Shown here piece after piece: positions 18,815 through 28,433 of a DNA stretch of 64,000 bases; within the stretch, counting starts at the first letter, position 1; every line of letters starts with the position of its first letter. Source of the DNA: Colwellia sp. (GTDB taxonomy: Bacteria > Pseudomonadota > Gammaproteobacteria > Enterobacterales > Alteromonadaceae); the NCBI RefSeq assembly GCF_013214175.1, contig NZ_JABSPA010000008.1, forward strand, positions 124,001 through 188,000, written 5' to 3'. The notes beneath the pieces were generated by a model. That model did not search any database. It saw nothing but the letters and a program-made list of their open reading frames with translations, and was not told the origin of the DNA. Both the position numbers and the translations under genes were made by a program.

Positions 18815-19057
18815 TTATGCTTTGTGCTCTTTCTTTGGTGGAACGTAAACGCCGCCGCCACCATGATAAGACTTAACCTGTTCATCATTTAACGCTTTTG
18901 AAGCTTCAGCGCTTATTGTCACTGAATCATTAACTTTGGGAGGAACATATACACCACCGCCACCATGTTCAGGTGTTACGATTGTGTCAGTTTTTTTTGT
19001 CGTTGAAGGTTGTTCAGAACTTTGAAGTTTACTGCTATCCACACCAGATAAATCCAT
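18815..19057 (-). CDS. Small protein with twin HGGGGVYVPPK motif
   Basis: This is an 80-residue hydrophilic protein of unknown function. The 11-residue block HGGGGVYVPPK occurs twice, once mid-protein (after VTPE) and once at the C-terminus (after KSY, before KEHKA). Between them is DSVTISAEASKALNDEQVK, a pattern seen in many small Alteromonadales proteins. The two blocks are identical in protein but differ at 7 of 11 codons, all synonymously, so the motif is under selection. The ATG at 19057 is chosen because AAGGA lies about 9 bases upstream; an upstream in-frame ATG at 19114 lacks this. There is no signal peptide. It is co-directional with the membrane protein downstream. A modified-peptide precursor is one idea but no modifying enzyme is nearby. 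Confidence 0.7.
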   Translation of the reverse strand: MDLSGVDSSKLQSSEQPSTTKKTDTIVTPEHGGGGVYVPPKVNDSVTISAEASKALNDEQVKSYHGGGGVYVPPKKEHKA

Positions 19058-19311
19058 TGTGATTGAATCCTTAAAATTTAAAGTTAATAAAAAAAGACAG
19101 TTAATAATTTTCAAGCTTTATCAAAGCCCTTTAATTATTAACTGTAAATAAAACCAGTACATTTGACCTGGTACACTTTAAAAAACAAATACAACAGGGA
19201 AAACTGTAACGCTTTGTTACGAATAAAAACATTACAAGGCATTACGCGCTATTGAATGAAGTACTACTGTCATGTTAAGCCTCTCTATGTTATTGCATTT
19301 GTTATGATTTT

Positions 19312-19919
19312 TTATTTATTACCTTTTCCATTAAAAATGGCTATCCTCGTATTCAGGGCTGCGCGCTTTTCATTTATGTAGTTATATCTATCATAATGAG
19401 TCGCAAATACGTCCGATTTATCATGTTGCTGCAATATATCTCGCATTTCCTTACTGATACCCGCCGCCCCCATTAGCGTTTTGCATGTTCGCCTAAAGTC
19501 GCACGGGGATAACATTACTAGTTAATGAATTATTAGTGTGTTTGATTGTGGTTGGTGCCCAATTATTTTTAATAAACACAACAAAGTCTTCAATAAATTC
19601 TAATAAAGAACTCTGTGCCTCGGCTTGTTGCTTTTCGACTTTTATTTGAATCTTATCAGCAGCCGGATTACCACCTCATGGCACTAATTCAGATAGCGCT
19701 AAATTTTTTTTCTGGCATCCGCAACGAAATAGCTCCATAAGGGCCAATTTCTATTCGTCTTCGGCCGTTAGTATAATATTGAAATTGGAATTTTTTAGTG
19801 CCTGTTGGGTATACTTTTAATTGCAAGCTGCCAATGTCCCGGACATCACTTTTTGCGGTAGCCACACAGAGCTTTTCTTTAGCCTTTAAAGCCTTAAGAC
19901 TTTTATCTGTAAAGTGCAT
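19312..19919 (-). pseudogene. Broken tyrosine-recombinase integrase (DUF4102 type)
   Basis: The N-terminal part (near 19700-19919) reads MHFTDKSLKALKAKEK, then DIGSLQLKVYPTGTKKFQFQ and IGPYGAISL, the arm-binding DUF4102 domain of prophage and island integrases. A shifted frame near 19550-19690 carries GGNPAADKIQIKVEKQQA and TIKHTNN, the core-binding start. The C-terminal part (19312-19515) has SPCDFRRTCKTLMGAAG and HYDRYNYINEK, with the RxxR and catalytic Tyr region. The middle of the catalytic domain is missing and the frames do not connect, so the gene is dead. It marks a former integrated element. Confidence 0.85.
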
Positions 19920-19937
19920 AGTGTCAGTTAGCCCCAA

Positions 19938-20222
19938 ACAAGGGTGGCTATGTGAGACAGTATAAACTGCTTAGCTCGTGTAGCAATTGTATTTACTGGG
20001 GTGTGGGAGATATCCTGATGCTAATCAAGAAAGAATAAAGAGACATAACTAAGAGTTCAAACATATTTAACCACCTAAAACAGCCAAACACTTAAAAGTA
20101 AAATATGCTTGGCTAAATCATCAATTTATTCTATAAATAGAGTATATCATTGACTAAAAAGTATTTTAAATTCAATTACTTTTTCTCTCACCTCACAAAA
20201 AAAATACTAAAAGGGAATCCTT
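19938..20222. other. Intergenic region between integrase remnant and fadE
   Basis: AT-rich, with no gene recognised. The fadE ribosome-binding site (AGGGAA) is at its right end. No duplicated attachment site could be identified by eye. Confidence 0.4.
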
Positions 20223-22652
20223 GTGGATATTATTATTTGGTTATTTGTCGCATTTACGCTTACTTGGTTTATGAGCTATGCAAGAACATCATTATCCAGT
20301 TACACCTTAGCTTTTGCTACGCTGATGGTATTAGGGTCGTTTTTCAACATCATTGGCATTGTCTCTTGGTTACTCTTTGCTGTAATCGCACTACCACTGA
20401 ATATTGATAGTATTCGCCAACAATTTATAAGTATGCCTTTATTGGCTCTGTTCAAAAAAATAATGCCACAAATGTCCTCGACCGAACAAGAAGCAATTGA
20501 TGCTGGCACCACATGGTTCGATGCTGATTTATTTCGCGGTGACCCTGATTGGAAAAAGCTCCATAATTACCCTCGCCCAAGGTTAAGCACGCAGGAACAA
20601 GAGTTTTTAGATGGACCGGTTGAGCAAGTGTGCGCCATGGTTAACGATTGGCATATTACCCATGAAATTGCCGATCTTCCGCCAGAAATATGGCAGTTTT
20701 TAAAAGAAAATAAATTCTTTGCCATGATCATTAAAAAACAATACGGGGGTTTAGAGTTCTCCGCTTTTGCCCAATCACGGGTTTTGCAAAAACTCACCGG
20801 CGTTAACTCAGTGCTTGCCAGTACTGTCGGTGTGCCTAACTCATTAGGTCCAGGTGAATTGTTACAAGAGTATGGTACCAAAGCGCAACAAGACCATTAC
20901 TTACCCCGTTTAGCCAAAGGTGAAGAGATCCCTTGTTTTGCCCTTACCAGCCCAGAAGCTGGCTCAGATGCTGGAGCTATTCCCGATTTTGGTATTATTT
21001 GTCATGGTCAATTTGACGGCAAAGATGTTTTAGGTATGAAACTAACCTGGGACAAACGCTATATAACCCTAGCCCCAATTGCAACCGTACTAGGCTTAGC
21101 ATTCAAATTACAAGACCCTGAGCAACTGCTTTCGGATAAAAAAGATTTGGGTATCACTTGTGCACTTATTCCAACTGACTTACCGAATATTGTCATTGGC
21201 CGCAGACATTTCCCATTAAATGTTCCCTTTCAAAATGGACCTACCCAAGGTACAGATGTTTTTGTTCCCCTTGATTTTATCATTGGTGGCGCTGAAATGG
21301 CCGGACAAGGTTGGCGTATGTTGGTTGAATGCCTATCCGTTGGTCGTGCTATCACCCTACCGTCAAATAGTGCCGGAGGGATTAAAACCGTGGCTTTAGC
21401 CACAGGAGCCTACAGTCGTATAAGACGACAATTTAAAATGCCTATTGGGAAAATGGAGGGTATTGAAGAGCCTCTTGCCCGTATTGGCGCAAATGCCTAT
21501 CTAATGGACGCCGTCACTACGATGTCAACGGGAGCCATCGATCTGGGCGAAAAACCCTCTGTGATTTCAGCGATAGCCAAATACCACCTTACCGAGAAGA
21601 TGCGTTCATCCATTATCGATGCCATGGACATTCATGGTGGTAAAGGTATTTGTATGGGACCAAATAATTATTTAGCTCGTGGCTATCAAGGTGCTCCCAT
21701 CGCCGTCACGGTAGAAGGCGCGAACATTTTAACCCGTAGTCTGATTATATACGGTCAAGGCGCTATTCGTTGCCACCCCTATGTACTGGCAGAACTAGAA
21801 GCTGCCAATAATAGTGATAATGAAGAAGCGCTTAACGACTTTGATCATGCACTTTTTGGTCATATAGGTTTTAGCATCAGTAATATTAGCCGTAGTTTAT
21901 GGTGCTCACTTACCGGTGCACGCTTCTTAGGTAGTCCATTTAATGATGAAACACGCCGCTATTATCAATTACTGACTCGCTTTAGCGCCAACCTCGCCAT
22001 GCTTTCTGATATCGCTATGCTTGTTCTAGGTGCTGAGCTAAAACGAAAAGAACGTATTTCTGCCCGGCTAGGAGATGTACTTAGCGAGTTGTACTTAGCG
22101 AGCGCTACGTTAAAACGATATAATGATGAGGGCCGGAAAAGTGCTGATCTGCCATTCGTTCAGCATGCCGTTGAAGATTGTCTCTACAACATGCAACATG
22201 CAATTGACGAGCTTATTAATAATTTCCCTAACAAAGTCGTAGCAAAACTATTACGGGTGATTATATTTCCACTAGGCACTTGGCTGAAGAAACCAAGTGA
22301 TGAAATAGCACAAAAGGTAGCAAGATTACTTCAAAGCCCTTGCGCAAGTCGTACTCGCTTAGGTCAAGGTCAATATTTAACCCGCGATGGCAATAATATT
22401 TTTGGAAAGTTAGAGCAAGTGCTTGAAGATATAATTAATTGTGAACCAATCCATGAAAAAGTCTGTCGTGCTTTAAATAAAAAATTGCCTTTTTATCAAC
22501 TCAATAAGGTAGCAGAGCTGGGTCTCGCTGAAAGCATCATATCAGAAGCTGAGGCTCAGTTACTAACGACTGCAGAAGCTGGCCGTCAATGGGCAATTGC
22601 TGTAGACGATTTTGATAGTAAAGAATTAGCCGCATTTCAGCCTGCAAGCTAG
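20223..22652 (+). CDS. fadE: Acyl-CoA dehydrogenase FadE
   Basis: This is the membrane-associated acyl-CoA dehydrogenase of beta-oxidation, making trans-2-enoyl-CoA with FAD. The N-terminal 60 residues are hydrophobic (two segments), as in E. coli FadE. The soluble part shows [19 protein letters not shown] (flavin/substrate site), [33 protein letters not shown] and [21 protein letters not shown], all typical of FadE rather than short-chain enzymes. At 809 aa it is close to the 814 of E. coli. The start is GTG at 20223 with AGGGAA upstream. A TetR-type regulator follows on the same strand, a common arrangement for fatty-acid genes. Confidence 0.95.
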   Translation: MDIIIWLFVAFTLTWFMSYARTSLSSYTLAFATLMVLGSFFNIIGIVSWLLFAVIALPLNIDSIRQQFISMPLLALFKKIMPQMSSTEQEAIDAGTTWFDADLFRGDPDWKKLHNYPRPRLSTQEQEFLDGPVEQVCAMVNDWHITHEIADLPPEIWQFLKENKFFAMIIKKQYGGLEFSAFAQSRVLQKLTGVNSVLASTVGVPNSLGPGELLQEYGTKAQQDHYLPRLAKGEEIPCFALTSPEAGSDAGAIPDFGIICHGQFDGKDVLGMKLTWDKRYITLAPIATVLGLAFKLQDPEQLLSDKKDLGITCALIPTDLPNIVIGRRHFPLNVPFQNGPTQGTDVFVPLDFIIGGAEMAGQGWRMLVECLSVGRAITLPSNSAGGIKTVALATGAYSRIRRQFKMPIGKMEGIEEPLARIGANAYLMDAVTTMSTGAIDLGEKPSVISAIAKYHLTEKMRSSIIDAMDIHGGKGICMGPNNYLARGYQGAPIAVTVEGANILTRSLIIYGQGAIRCHPYVLAELEAANNSDNEEALNDFDHALFGHIGFSISNISRSLWCSLTGARFLGSPFNDETRRYYQLLTRFSANLAMLSDIAMLVLGAELKRKERISARLGDVLSELYLASATLKRYNDEGRKSADLPFVQHAVEDCLYNMQHAIDELINNFPNKVVAKLLRVIIFPLGTWLKKPSDEIAQKVARLLQSPCASRTRLGQGQYLTRDGNNIFGKLEQVLEDIINCEPIHEKVCRALNKKLPFYQLNKVAELGLAESIISEAEAQLLTTAEAGRQWAIAVDDFDSKELAAFQPAS

Positions 22653-22669
22653 GTTAATATCGATTAACG

Positions 22670-22704
22670 CCCATGTTGCAATTTGCACTAAATTTTAACA
22701 TGGG
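22670..22704 (+). terminator. Possible terminator after fadE
   Basis: The inverted repeat cccatgtt / aacatggg (8 bp, extended by AT pairs) lies just downstream of the fadE stop. A T-run occurs about 12 bases later, so it may be a weak terminator. Confidence 0.4.
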
Positions 22705-22793
22705 TAAATAAAGTATTTTTTAATTATTATCAGCAGCTAGAAACGATGTTAATATAAGGTAAATATAATGATAATAATGTAACTGAGCTGAAC

Positions 22794-23486
22794 ATGGCCG
22801 TAAAAGATATAGTTATTCCAGAGCAGACTGAACAGCATAAGAGCTTGTCAGTAAAACGTCGCTCTAAAGGAGAAAGGACTCGCGAAAGAATTCTGATTGC
22901 AGCGATTGAGGTTTTAGCGCTCAATGGGATCAAAGGCACTACTCACCGTGCGATTGCCAGCCATGCACAACTTCAACTTTCTTTAACAACTTATTATTTT
23001 AAAGATATCCAAGAGCTTATTCATCAAGCATTTAAATTAAATTCCGAACGTATTATCTCACGAGCTGATACCATCTTAGCTGCAGCTTTTACCCTTATAA
23101 CTAAAATAGAGAAGAAAACACTTAGGAAAACAGCTGTTAAGGAGGATTTGTGTCAACAATTGAGCGAAATGACTGCTCAACATTTAATTGACAATATCAA
23201 ACATCAGGCCATATCTCTTGCGGTGGAGCAACTAATGTTAACAGAGATACAAGTAACACCTGCTTTACGTTTACTTGCCCAAGAGCATGAATTAGCTCAG
23301 TTAGCCCCTTACCAGCAGCTATGTCAATTTTTCAACAAGGTTAGCCCTGAGCTCGATGCTAAAATAATGTACACAGTTTTTTCTCAGCTTCAATATGGCC
23401 AGCTTGCCAAGCAAGTAAATATTGATACTGCGTTAATTGAACAGACAACACGCAGGATTATTGCTTGGATTATGTCTCTAAAATAA
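22794..23486 (+). CDS. TetR-family transcriptional regulator
   Basis: This is a DNA-binding repressor of the TetR family. The helix-turn-helix region at about 20-70 reads SKGERTRERILIAAIEVLA, then KGTTHRAIASHAQLQLSLTT and YYFKDIQELI. The C-terminal ligand domain is divergent and gives no effector. It lies about 140 bp after fadE on the same strand and faces a second acyl-CoA dehydrogenase gene, so control of beta-oxidation genes by acyl-CoA or fatty acid is a fair inference. The protein is 230 aa, slightly long for the family, with a basic N-terminal extension. A strong terminator follows. Confidence 0.88.
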   Translation: MAVKDIVIPEQTEQHKSLSVKRRSKGERTRERILIAAIEVLALNGIKGTTHRAIASHAQLQLSLTTYYFKDIQELIHQAFKLNSERIISRADTILAAAFTLITKIEKKTLRKTAVKEDLCQQLSEMTAQHLIDNIKHQAISLAVEQLMLTEIQVTPALRLLAQEHELAQLAPYQQLCQFFNKVSPELDAKIMYTVFSQLQYGQLAKQVNIDTALIEQTTRRIIAWIMSLK

Positions 23487-23508
23487 ATTACTAATTAAAA
23501 AAATCAAT

Positions 23509-23551
23509 AAAAAAGCACGGTAACTATTATATAAAGTTACCGTGCTTTTTT
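23509..23551. terminator. Bidirectional terminator
   Basis: A 17-bp stem (aaaaaagcacggtaact and its complement) has a loop of about 9 bases, with A/T runs on both sides. It lies between the convergent tetR-type and acyl-CoA dehydrogenase genes. Confidence 0.9.
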
Positions 23552-23593
23552 GTTTGTACAATTAATTAATACTTTTCTTAACTTACGGGTGAA

Positions 23594-25414
23594 TTAAAGA
23601 AAAGACATTAACTCTTGATCAAGTTGCATTATGGTTTTTGGATCTGCCATCATAGTTTTAGCTAGAGACTTAGTTCTAGGTAACATGCGCTCGAAATAGA
23701 ACTCAGCTGATTTAATTTTTGCACGGTAGAAGTCACGATTTTCAACATCACTCGCTAGCTTTTCATAGGCCGATTGTGCCATTTGAGCCCAAAAGTAAGC
23801 CATAACTACATAACCAGAATACATTAAAAAGTCTACTGATGCTGAGCCGACAATATCACGATTCGATTTAGCTTTAAGTCCTAAACGCATTGAATACTGT
23901 TGCCAGTTAGCAATTGCCTTGCCCAATGGCCAGATAAAACGATTCATTTGACGTTTATGTGGATTACTAGAAATTAAACTCTTGTTCTTACAAAAGCTTA
24001 GTACTTCCTTAGAGAAATCATTTAGCGACTTACCACGAGTCATTAATATTTTACGACCTAATAAATCTAGAGCCTGTATACCTGTGGTGCCTTCATACAG
24101 TGTCGCGATTCTTGCGTCTCGTACTATTTGCTCCATGCCCCATTCTTTAATGTAACCGTGGCCACCAAAAATTTGCAAACCATGATTAGCACTTTCAGAG
24201 CCAAGTTCAGTTAAGAACGCTTTTAAGATAGGTGTGATAAAGCCTAAACGATCGTCTGCTGCTTGACGCTCTGCTTCTGTTTTTGCCATAGAGATATCGT
24301 CAACGATTTTGGCAGTGTAATAAATCATTGCCCTGCCGCCCTCAGAAATCACCTTTTGCGTCATCAGCATCTTACGTACATCAGGGTGAACTATAATCGG
24401 ATCCGCTACTTGATCTGGGAATTTTTTACCGGTTAGTGAGCGCATAGACAAGCGTTCTTTGGCATAAAGTAAAGAGTTTTGAAAAGCTAACTCTGAAGAA
24501 CAAACCCCTTGTAACGCTGTGCCGATACGTGCGGTATTCATAAAGGTGAACATACATTCTAAACCTTTATTTTCTGGACCTATAAGCGTGCCAACTGAAT
24601 TGTCAAAATTAAGTACCGCTGTCGCAGAGGCTTTAATGCCCATCTTGTCTTCTATTGAACCACAAGTAACATTGTTTGCTTCACCTAGCGTACCGTCTTG
24701 CTCAGCTTTTATTTTTGGCACAATAAATAATGAAATACCACGAGTACCTTTTGGCGCGTCGGGTAATCTTGCTAGTACAATATGGATAATGTTGTCTGTT
24801 AGGTCATGATCACCCGCAGAAATAAATATTTTAGTACCGGTGAGGTTGTAGGTACCATCGCCATTTGGCTCGGCTTTAGTTTTAACTTGCCCTAAATCGG
24901 TACCACATTGTGGCTCAGTTAAACACATGGTGCCGGTCCACGTACCTTGGATTAAGCGCGTTAAATACAGCTCTTTTTGCTTATCATTACCGTGCGTAGT
25001 GATTGTATTCATTGCACCATGACTAAGACCAGGATACATAGCCCAAGACCAGTTAGCCGTACCAGTCAGTTCTGATTGCACCATACCTAATGAAGGTGGT
25101 AAGCCTTGTCCGCCATGTTCTAATGAATGTGATAGCGAAGACCAACCACCATCAATGTACTGTTGGTAAGCTTCTTTGAAGCCTTTTGGGGTGGTTACCT
25201 TGCCATTATCAAAGGTACAACCTTCTTTATCACCACTTTGATATAAAGGCAGTAATTCGTTTTCACAAAATTTTGCGCACTCTTGCAGGATAGCGTCGAC
25301 TAAGTCCGGAGTAGCTTCTTCAAATTCTTCATGTTTTTTATAATGATCATAATAATTGAATACATCTTCAAGCAAAAATTTAATATCTGCTATTGGTGCT
25401 TTATAACTTAGCAT
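23594..25414 (-). CDS. Acyl-CoA dehydrogenase (large, with C-terminal extension)
   Basis: This is a 606-residue FAD-dependent acyl-CoA dehydrogenase of the group with an extra N-terminal helical domain and a C-terminal domain (AcylCoA_DH_N and C-terminal type). Motifs are MCLTEPQCGTDLGQVKT, ISAGDHDLTDNIIHIVLAR, IGTALQGVCSSELAFQNSL and the C-terminal IFGGHGYIKEWGMEQIVRD and LYEGTTGIQALDLLGRK. The Glu in YEGTTG is the usual base position. Substrate chain length cannot be told. It converges with the TetR-type gene and is probably part of the same fatty-acid utilisation regulon (inference). Confidence 0.92.
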   Translation of the reverse strand: MLSYKAPIADIKFLLEDVFNYYDHYKKHEEFEEATPDLVDAILQECAKFCENELLPLYQSGDKEGCTFDNGKVTTPKGFKEAYQQYIDGGWSSLSHSLEHGGQGLPPSLGMVQSELTGTANWSWAMYPGLSHGAMNTITTHGNDKQKELYLTRLIQGTWTGTMCLTEPQCGTDLGQVKTKAEPNGDGTYNLTGTKIFISAGDHDLTDNIIHIVLARLPDAPKGTRGISLFIVPKIKAEQDGTLGEANNVTCGSIEDKMGIKASATAVLNFDNSVGTLIGPENKGLECMFTFMNTARIGTALQGVCSSELAFQNSLLYAKERLSMRSLTGKKFPDQVADPIIVHPDVRKMLMTQKVISEGGRAMIYYTAKIVDDISMAKTEAERQAADDRLGFITPILKAFLTELGSESANHGLQIFGGHGYIKEWGMEQIVRDARIATLYEGTTGIQALDLLGRKILMTRGKSLNDFSKEVLSFCKNKSLISSNPHKRQMNRFIWPLGKAIANWQQYSMRLGLKAKSNRDIVGSASVDFLMYSGYVVMAYFWAQMAQSAYEKLASDVENRDFYRAKIKSAEFYFERMLPRTKSLAKTMMADPKTIMQLDQELMSFL

Positions 25415-25920
25415 TACCTTTCTCCGACAAATTTAGTGAACTATTTATAATGTTATAGTTAGATTAAAGCACTGGTCGTACCACTAATTCAAGTCTTTTT
25501 TATACTTTTTTGCTGACAGGCATGAGGTTATAAAATTTTATTGGGAAAATTCAGGCTAATTCACCGCAAACATTTACTTGTTAACCCGGTGTAAGTCACT
25601 ACAAGTAGAGAGGTGTTAAAATTGAACAATATATAGCAGTAAGCTTTGTTAAAAAGTTACTTAATAATTGGAATAGATAGTGAGTGCTATTTTAAAATAA
25701 ATTGACTAAACAAATGAGTTAAAAAGAGATTATTAATCACGAGTAATACTAATTAAAGCGCATAATCTGCTGTATTTAAAACATTGTGAACATAGGAATT
25801 ATATAGCTATGGATACAGATAATAGGTTTTCTAATTTGATTTTGAGAGAGTTACTGGGGATATTTTAGGAAGTATTCAATAAGTTTTCTATATAATAGAA
25901 TAGAAAATAAAGCACAAAGT
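25415..25920. other. Gene-free AT-rich stretch
   Basis: No ORF, tRNA or strong hairpin was seen. It separates the acyl-CoA dehydrogenase gene, for which it holds the promoter, from the tRNA-Asp gene 3' end. A short imperfect inverted repeat (ttctat...atagaa near 25885-25905) could be part of the tRNA 3' trailer. Confidence 0.4.
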
Positions 25921-25997
25921 TGGCGGAGTGGACGGGACTCGAACCCGCGACCCCCGGCGTGACAGGCCGGTATTCTAACCAACTGAACTACCACTCC
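25921..25997 (-). tRNA. tRNA-Asp (GTC), CCA encoded
   Basis: On the minus strand a complete 77-nt cloverleaf reads: acceptor GGAGTGG with CCACTCC, D-arm GTTCAGTTGGTTAGAA, anticodon loop CTGTCACG with anticodon GTC, T-arm GGGTTCGAGTCCC, discriminator G and an encoded CCA. It closely matches gammaproteobacterial tRNA-Asp. The acceptor and anticodon stems differ from E. coli by compensating changes. A copy of its first 19-20 bases lies just upstream. Confidence 0.98.
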
Positions 25998-26006
25998 GCG
26001 TTAGAA

Positions 26007-26026
26007 CAACTGAACTACCACTCCGC
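26007..26026 (-). repeat. Duplicated 5' end of tRNA-Asp
   Basis: The 20 bases at 25980-25999 (tRNA-Asp 5' end plus two upstream bases) recur exactly at 26007-26026, offset by 27 bp. The copy lacks the rest of the tRNA. It could be a remnant of a tandem tRNA array or of an integration event. Confidence 0.75.
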
Positions 26027-26251
26027 TATATATTGCTATAAGTCACAAAAATTAAAATTAATGAATCTATGTAACCTATCGTCTGCTTCAACAACATGTC
26101 GTTGAATGCGGCGAGATAATACGGTTATGACGCGGTGCAGTCAACCACTTTATTAATTAAATTTACGGCATGCACATTTGACGAGCAATCTGATGAAAAT
26201 CAAAGCATATTCCATCACTATTGGCAGATTAAACGCCAATTGGTCTTAGGT

Positions 26252-27622
26252 TTACTTAGTTTTTGATTTCTTTCTACCTAAAGCAAAAAACAGCACAAGC
26301 GCAATAATGATGATAAAAACATTGCCAGCGACAATCAATAACATAGTTTCTTGCTCTTTTTCTGCTTGTACTTGCTGCTGCTCTAATAAAACCAGCTCAT
26401 TTTCTTCTTCTGCTTTAACAAGTAAATCAGCTGTTGTTGCAATTACAGCACTCATTTCTTCCGAATTAGCTGCAACACCATCGATAGCCATCATATTATT
26501 CACCGCTTCAACATTAAAAGTGAACTCAGGTACCACTAACCGAAATTCTCGTCCTGTTATTGTTTTACCGAAAGCACTGACATTAATTCGATATATACCC
26601 GGCTCTGTATTGGTAATAGTAGTTGCCCTACTCTCACCATTGCTCTCCATAATTGAAAAGGGTTCAACTTGACGGTCAGGAAAAGTAAACTTCCCCTGAA
26701 AAACAAGACTATCTGGGTCAACATAACTGGGGTCTATAGTTAATACTAATTGGTGAGGTTTATCAGACTCTGCTGATTTAACCACACTCACTTCAACGGG
26801 TGTTTTTTGTAAGAGGATAGTTGTTTGCCTTAACTCTCGCGTTGCCATGGGAAGTTTGACCAGGTAAACCGGTTGCCATTCGCCTGGTGCAAAATCTAAG
26901 ATAAATTCACCGGTAAAGATATTGTCATTAGCGTATTCATCTAAACCATGACCATCATCACGAAAGGAGGTGACTTTAATCGCATCGGCGCCAAAATTTT
27001 CATAGGCTGAGTTATTAGTGCTATAAAAATTAATATCTAATTTAACGACATTTTTAAAGTGTGGGCTAACAATGGCATCGTCACCATTAAATAAACGACC
27101 TTCTACTTTAAGAGTCTCACCTGAAAAAGCAATTTCAGGTAAGGGGTCGACAGCAATTTTAATATCAGAGACCACCAATATTTGGCTATTCGGTAAAATA
27201 TCGCCAACCGCTTGCCAAGGACCAGGCATAGGATTTTTTATCTTAATCATGTCAAATGTGCTGTCATCAAACCATTGCACTTTTTCATGATCAAATTCAT
27301 TGACCCGTATTTTACTACCGTCAGGTCTAATAAGAATAATAGGCTTACTACCACTTTTACGATAAAAAATTAACGTTATTTCATCTAAGTTGGCATCAAG
27401 ACGAAATCGATTATCAAAATAAGGAACTTGATTGGTTATATTATCCTTTTGATAATATTCAACGCGCGTTTTACTCAACTTATCTACTTTACTGCTATTT
27501 TCTATATCACTATTAATCAATGCTCCAGCACTAAATGAAGTTACAATAAAAAGTAAAGCAGCAGACAAGCTTGATACTTTAATTTTTTTAGCGTTAAAAC
27601 ACTGATGCTTAGTTATTTCCAA
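26252..27622 (-). CDS. TIGR03503-like envelope protein
   Basis: This is a 456-residue protein resembling the TIGR03503 family of Shewanella and Vibrio relatives, function unknown. It has an N-terminal signal or anchor (about 16-34), a large beta-rich extracytoplasmic part (for example LILIRPDG-type and DDGHGLDEYANDNIFTGEF), a short coiled Glu/Gln-rich stretch (EEENELVLLEQQQVQAEKEQ) and a C-terminal transmembrane helix with a basic end (FFALGRKKSKTK). It overlaps the end of dnaQ by 10 nt and is clearly co-transcribed with it. The pattern of Ig-like domains suggests an envelope sensor or adhesive role, which is inference. Confidence 0.75.
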   Translation of the reverse strand: MEITKHQCFNAKKIKVSSLSAALLFIVTSFSAGALINSDIENSSKVDKLSKTRVEYYQKDNITNQVPYFDNRFRLDANLDEITLIFYRKSGSKPIILIRPDGSKIRVNEFDHEKVQWFDDSTFDMIKIKNPMPGPWQAVGDILPNSQILVVSDIKIAVDPLPEIAFSGETLKVEGRLFNGDDAIVSPHFKNVVKLDINFYSTNNSAYENFGADAIKVTSFRDDGHGLDEYANDNIFTGEFILDFAPGEWQPVYLVKLPMATRELRQTTILLQKTPVEVSVVKSAESDKPHQLVLTIDPSYVDPDSLVFQGKFTFPDRQVEPFSIMESNGESRATTITNTEPGIYRINVSAFGKTITGREFRLVVPEFTFNVEAVNNMMAIDGVAANSEEMSAVIATTADLLVKAEEENELVLLEQQQVQAEKEQETMLLIVAGNVFIIIIALVLFFALGRKKSKTK

Positions 27623-28383
27623 AGTGGCTCTCCTCCTTTTTTGGCTATTACGGCAACACGATCGGCATGTGCATCTAATTCATCGGCCGAAGCAGCAATA
27701 ACCTTTAATTTATTCCGTGTGGATGGTAACCGTCTGATGGCATTAACATCTGTATTACTACCATCACCAACTGAAAAATCTAATGTTGACTGCAAGCGCG
27801 TCATTTCTATATAGACAAAGGCCAATAATTGCGCATCAATCAATGCCCCGTGATAAGTACGGTCGATTAATTTATCTACTCGGTAGAATCGTGCTAAGTA
27901 ATCTAAGGTCTTGGGTGAGCCCAGTTTTTCTTTTGACACCTTCAGAGTATCGGTAATAGTACAGATGTCTTCAGTCATCGGTACTTTGTCTTGGCTGCGA
28001 TTCATGGAGTTGAACAATGAAAATTCATGATCCATAAAGCCAACATCGAACTTGGAGTTATGTATTACGAGCTCAGCGCCACGAATAAAATCAATAAACT
28101 CATGAACTACCTGAGAGAAAATAGGTTTGTCATTTAGAAATTCATTGGTTAAACCATGAATATTTATAACCTCTTGTTCCATTTCGAACACATTGCCGCG
28201 TTGATCAAGGGGTTTTATATACGCATGAAAGGTTCGGCCTGTTAATTGACGGTTGACCATTTCAACACAGCCTATTTCTACAATTCTGTGCCCTTCTCTT
28301 GGATTGATACCAGTAGTTTCAGTATCCAAAATGATTAAGCGATGATCTTTTTCTGCCTCTGAGCTGTCGGGTATATTATTCAC
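27613..28383 (-). CDS. dnaQ: DNA polymerase III epsilon subunit-like 3'-5' exonuclease
   Basis: This is a proofreading exonuclease of the DnaQ/DEDDh family. Exo I has D20 and E22 in ILDTETTGINP, Exo II is HNSKFDVGFMDHEF, and Exo III is YHGALIDAQLLA with the catalytic His and Asp. The spacing and the GHRIVEIGCVEMVNRQLTG segment match bona fide DnaQ. The C-terminal tail after about 190 should hold the polymerase-binding part. At 256 aa it is slightly longer than the 243 of E. coli. Unlike E. coli, no rnhA lies beside it; the neighbours are two membrane proteins upstream and a TIGR03503-like gene downstream. Confidence 0.93.
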   Translation of the reverse strand: MNNIPDSSEAEKDHRLIILDTETTGINPREGHRIVEIGCVEMVNRQLTGRTFHAYIKPLDQRGNVFEMEQEVINIHGLTNEFLNDKPIFSQVVHEFIDFIRGAELVIHNSKFDVGFMDHEFSLFNSMNRSQDKVPMTEDICTITDTLKVSKEKLGSPKTLDYLARFYRVDKLIDRTYHGALIDAQLLAFVYIEMTRLQSTLDFSVGDGSNTDVNAIRRLPSTRNKLKVIAASADELDAHADRVAVIAKKGGEPLWK

Positions 28384-28433
28384 TTGCGGGCCTTTTATTT
28401 AATGTCTATCACGCATTAAGTTTAATGTGATGA

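Noticed and set aside
20150-20407. A plus-strand ORF overlapping the fadE start
   Set aside because: It is out of frame with fadE and has no family match; fadE from the GTG with AGGGAA explains the region.
25920-26105. A 61-codon plus-strand ORF (starting MAEWTGLEPATPGVTGR)
   Set aside because: It is the complement of tRNA-Asp and its partial copy, a well-known artefact of tRNA regions.
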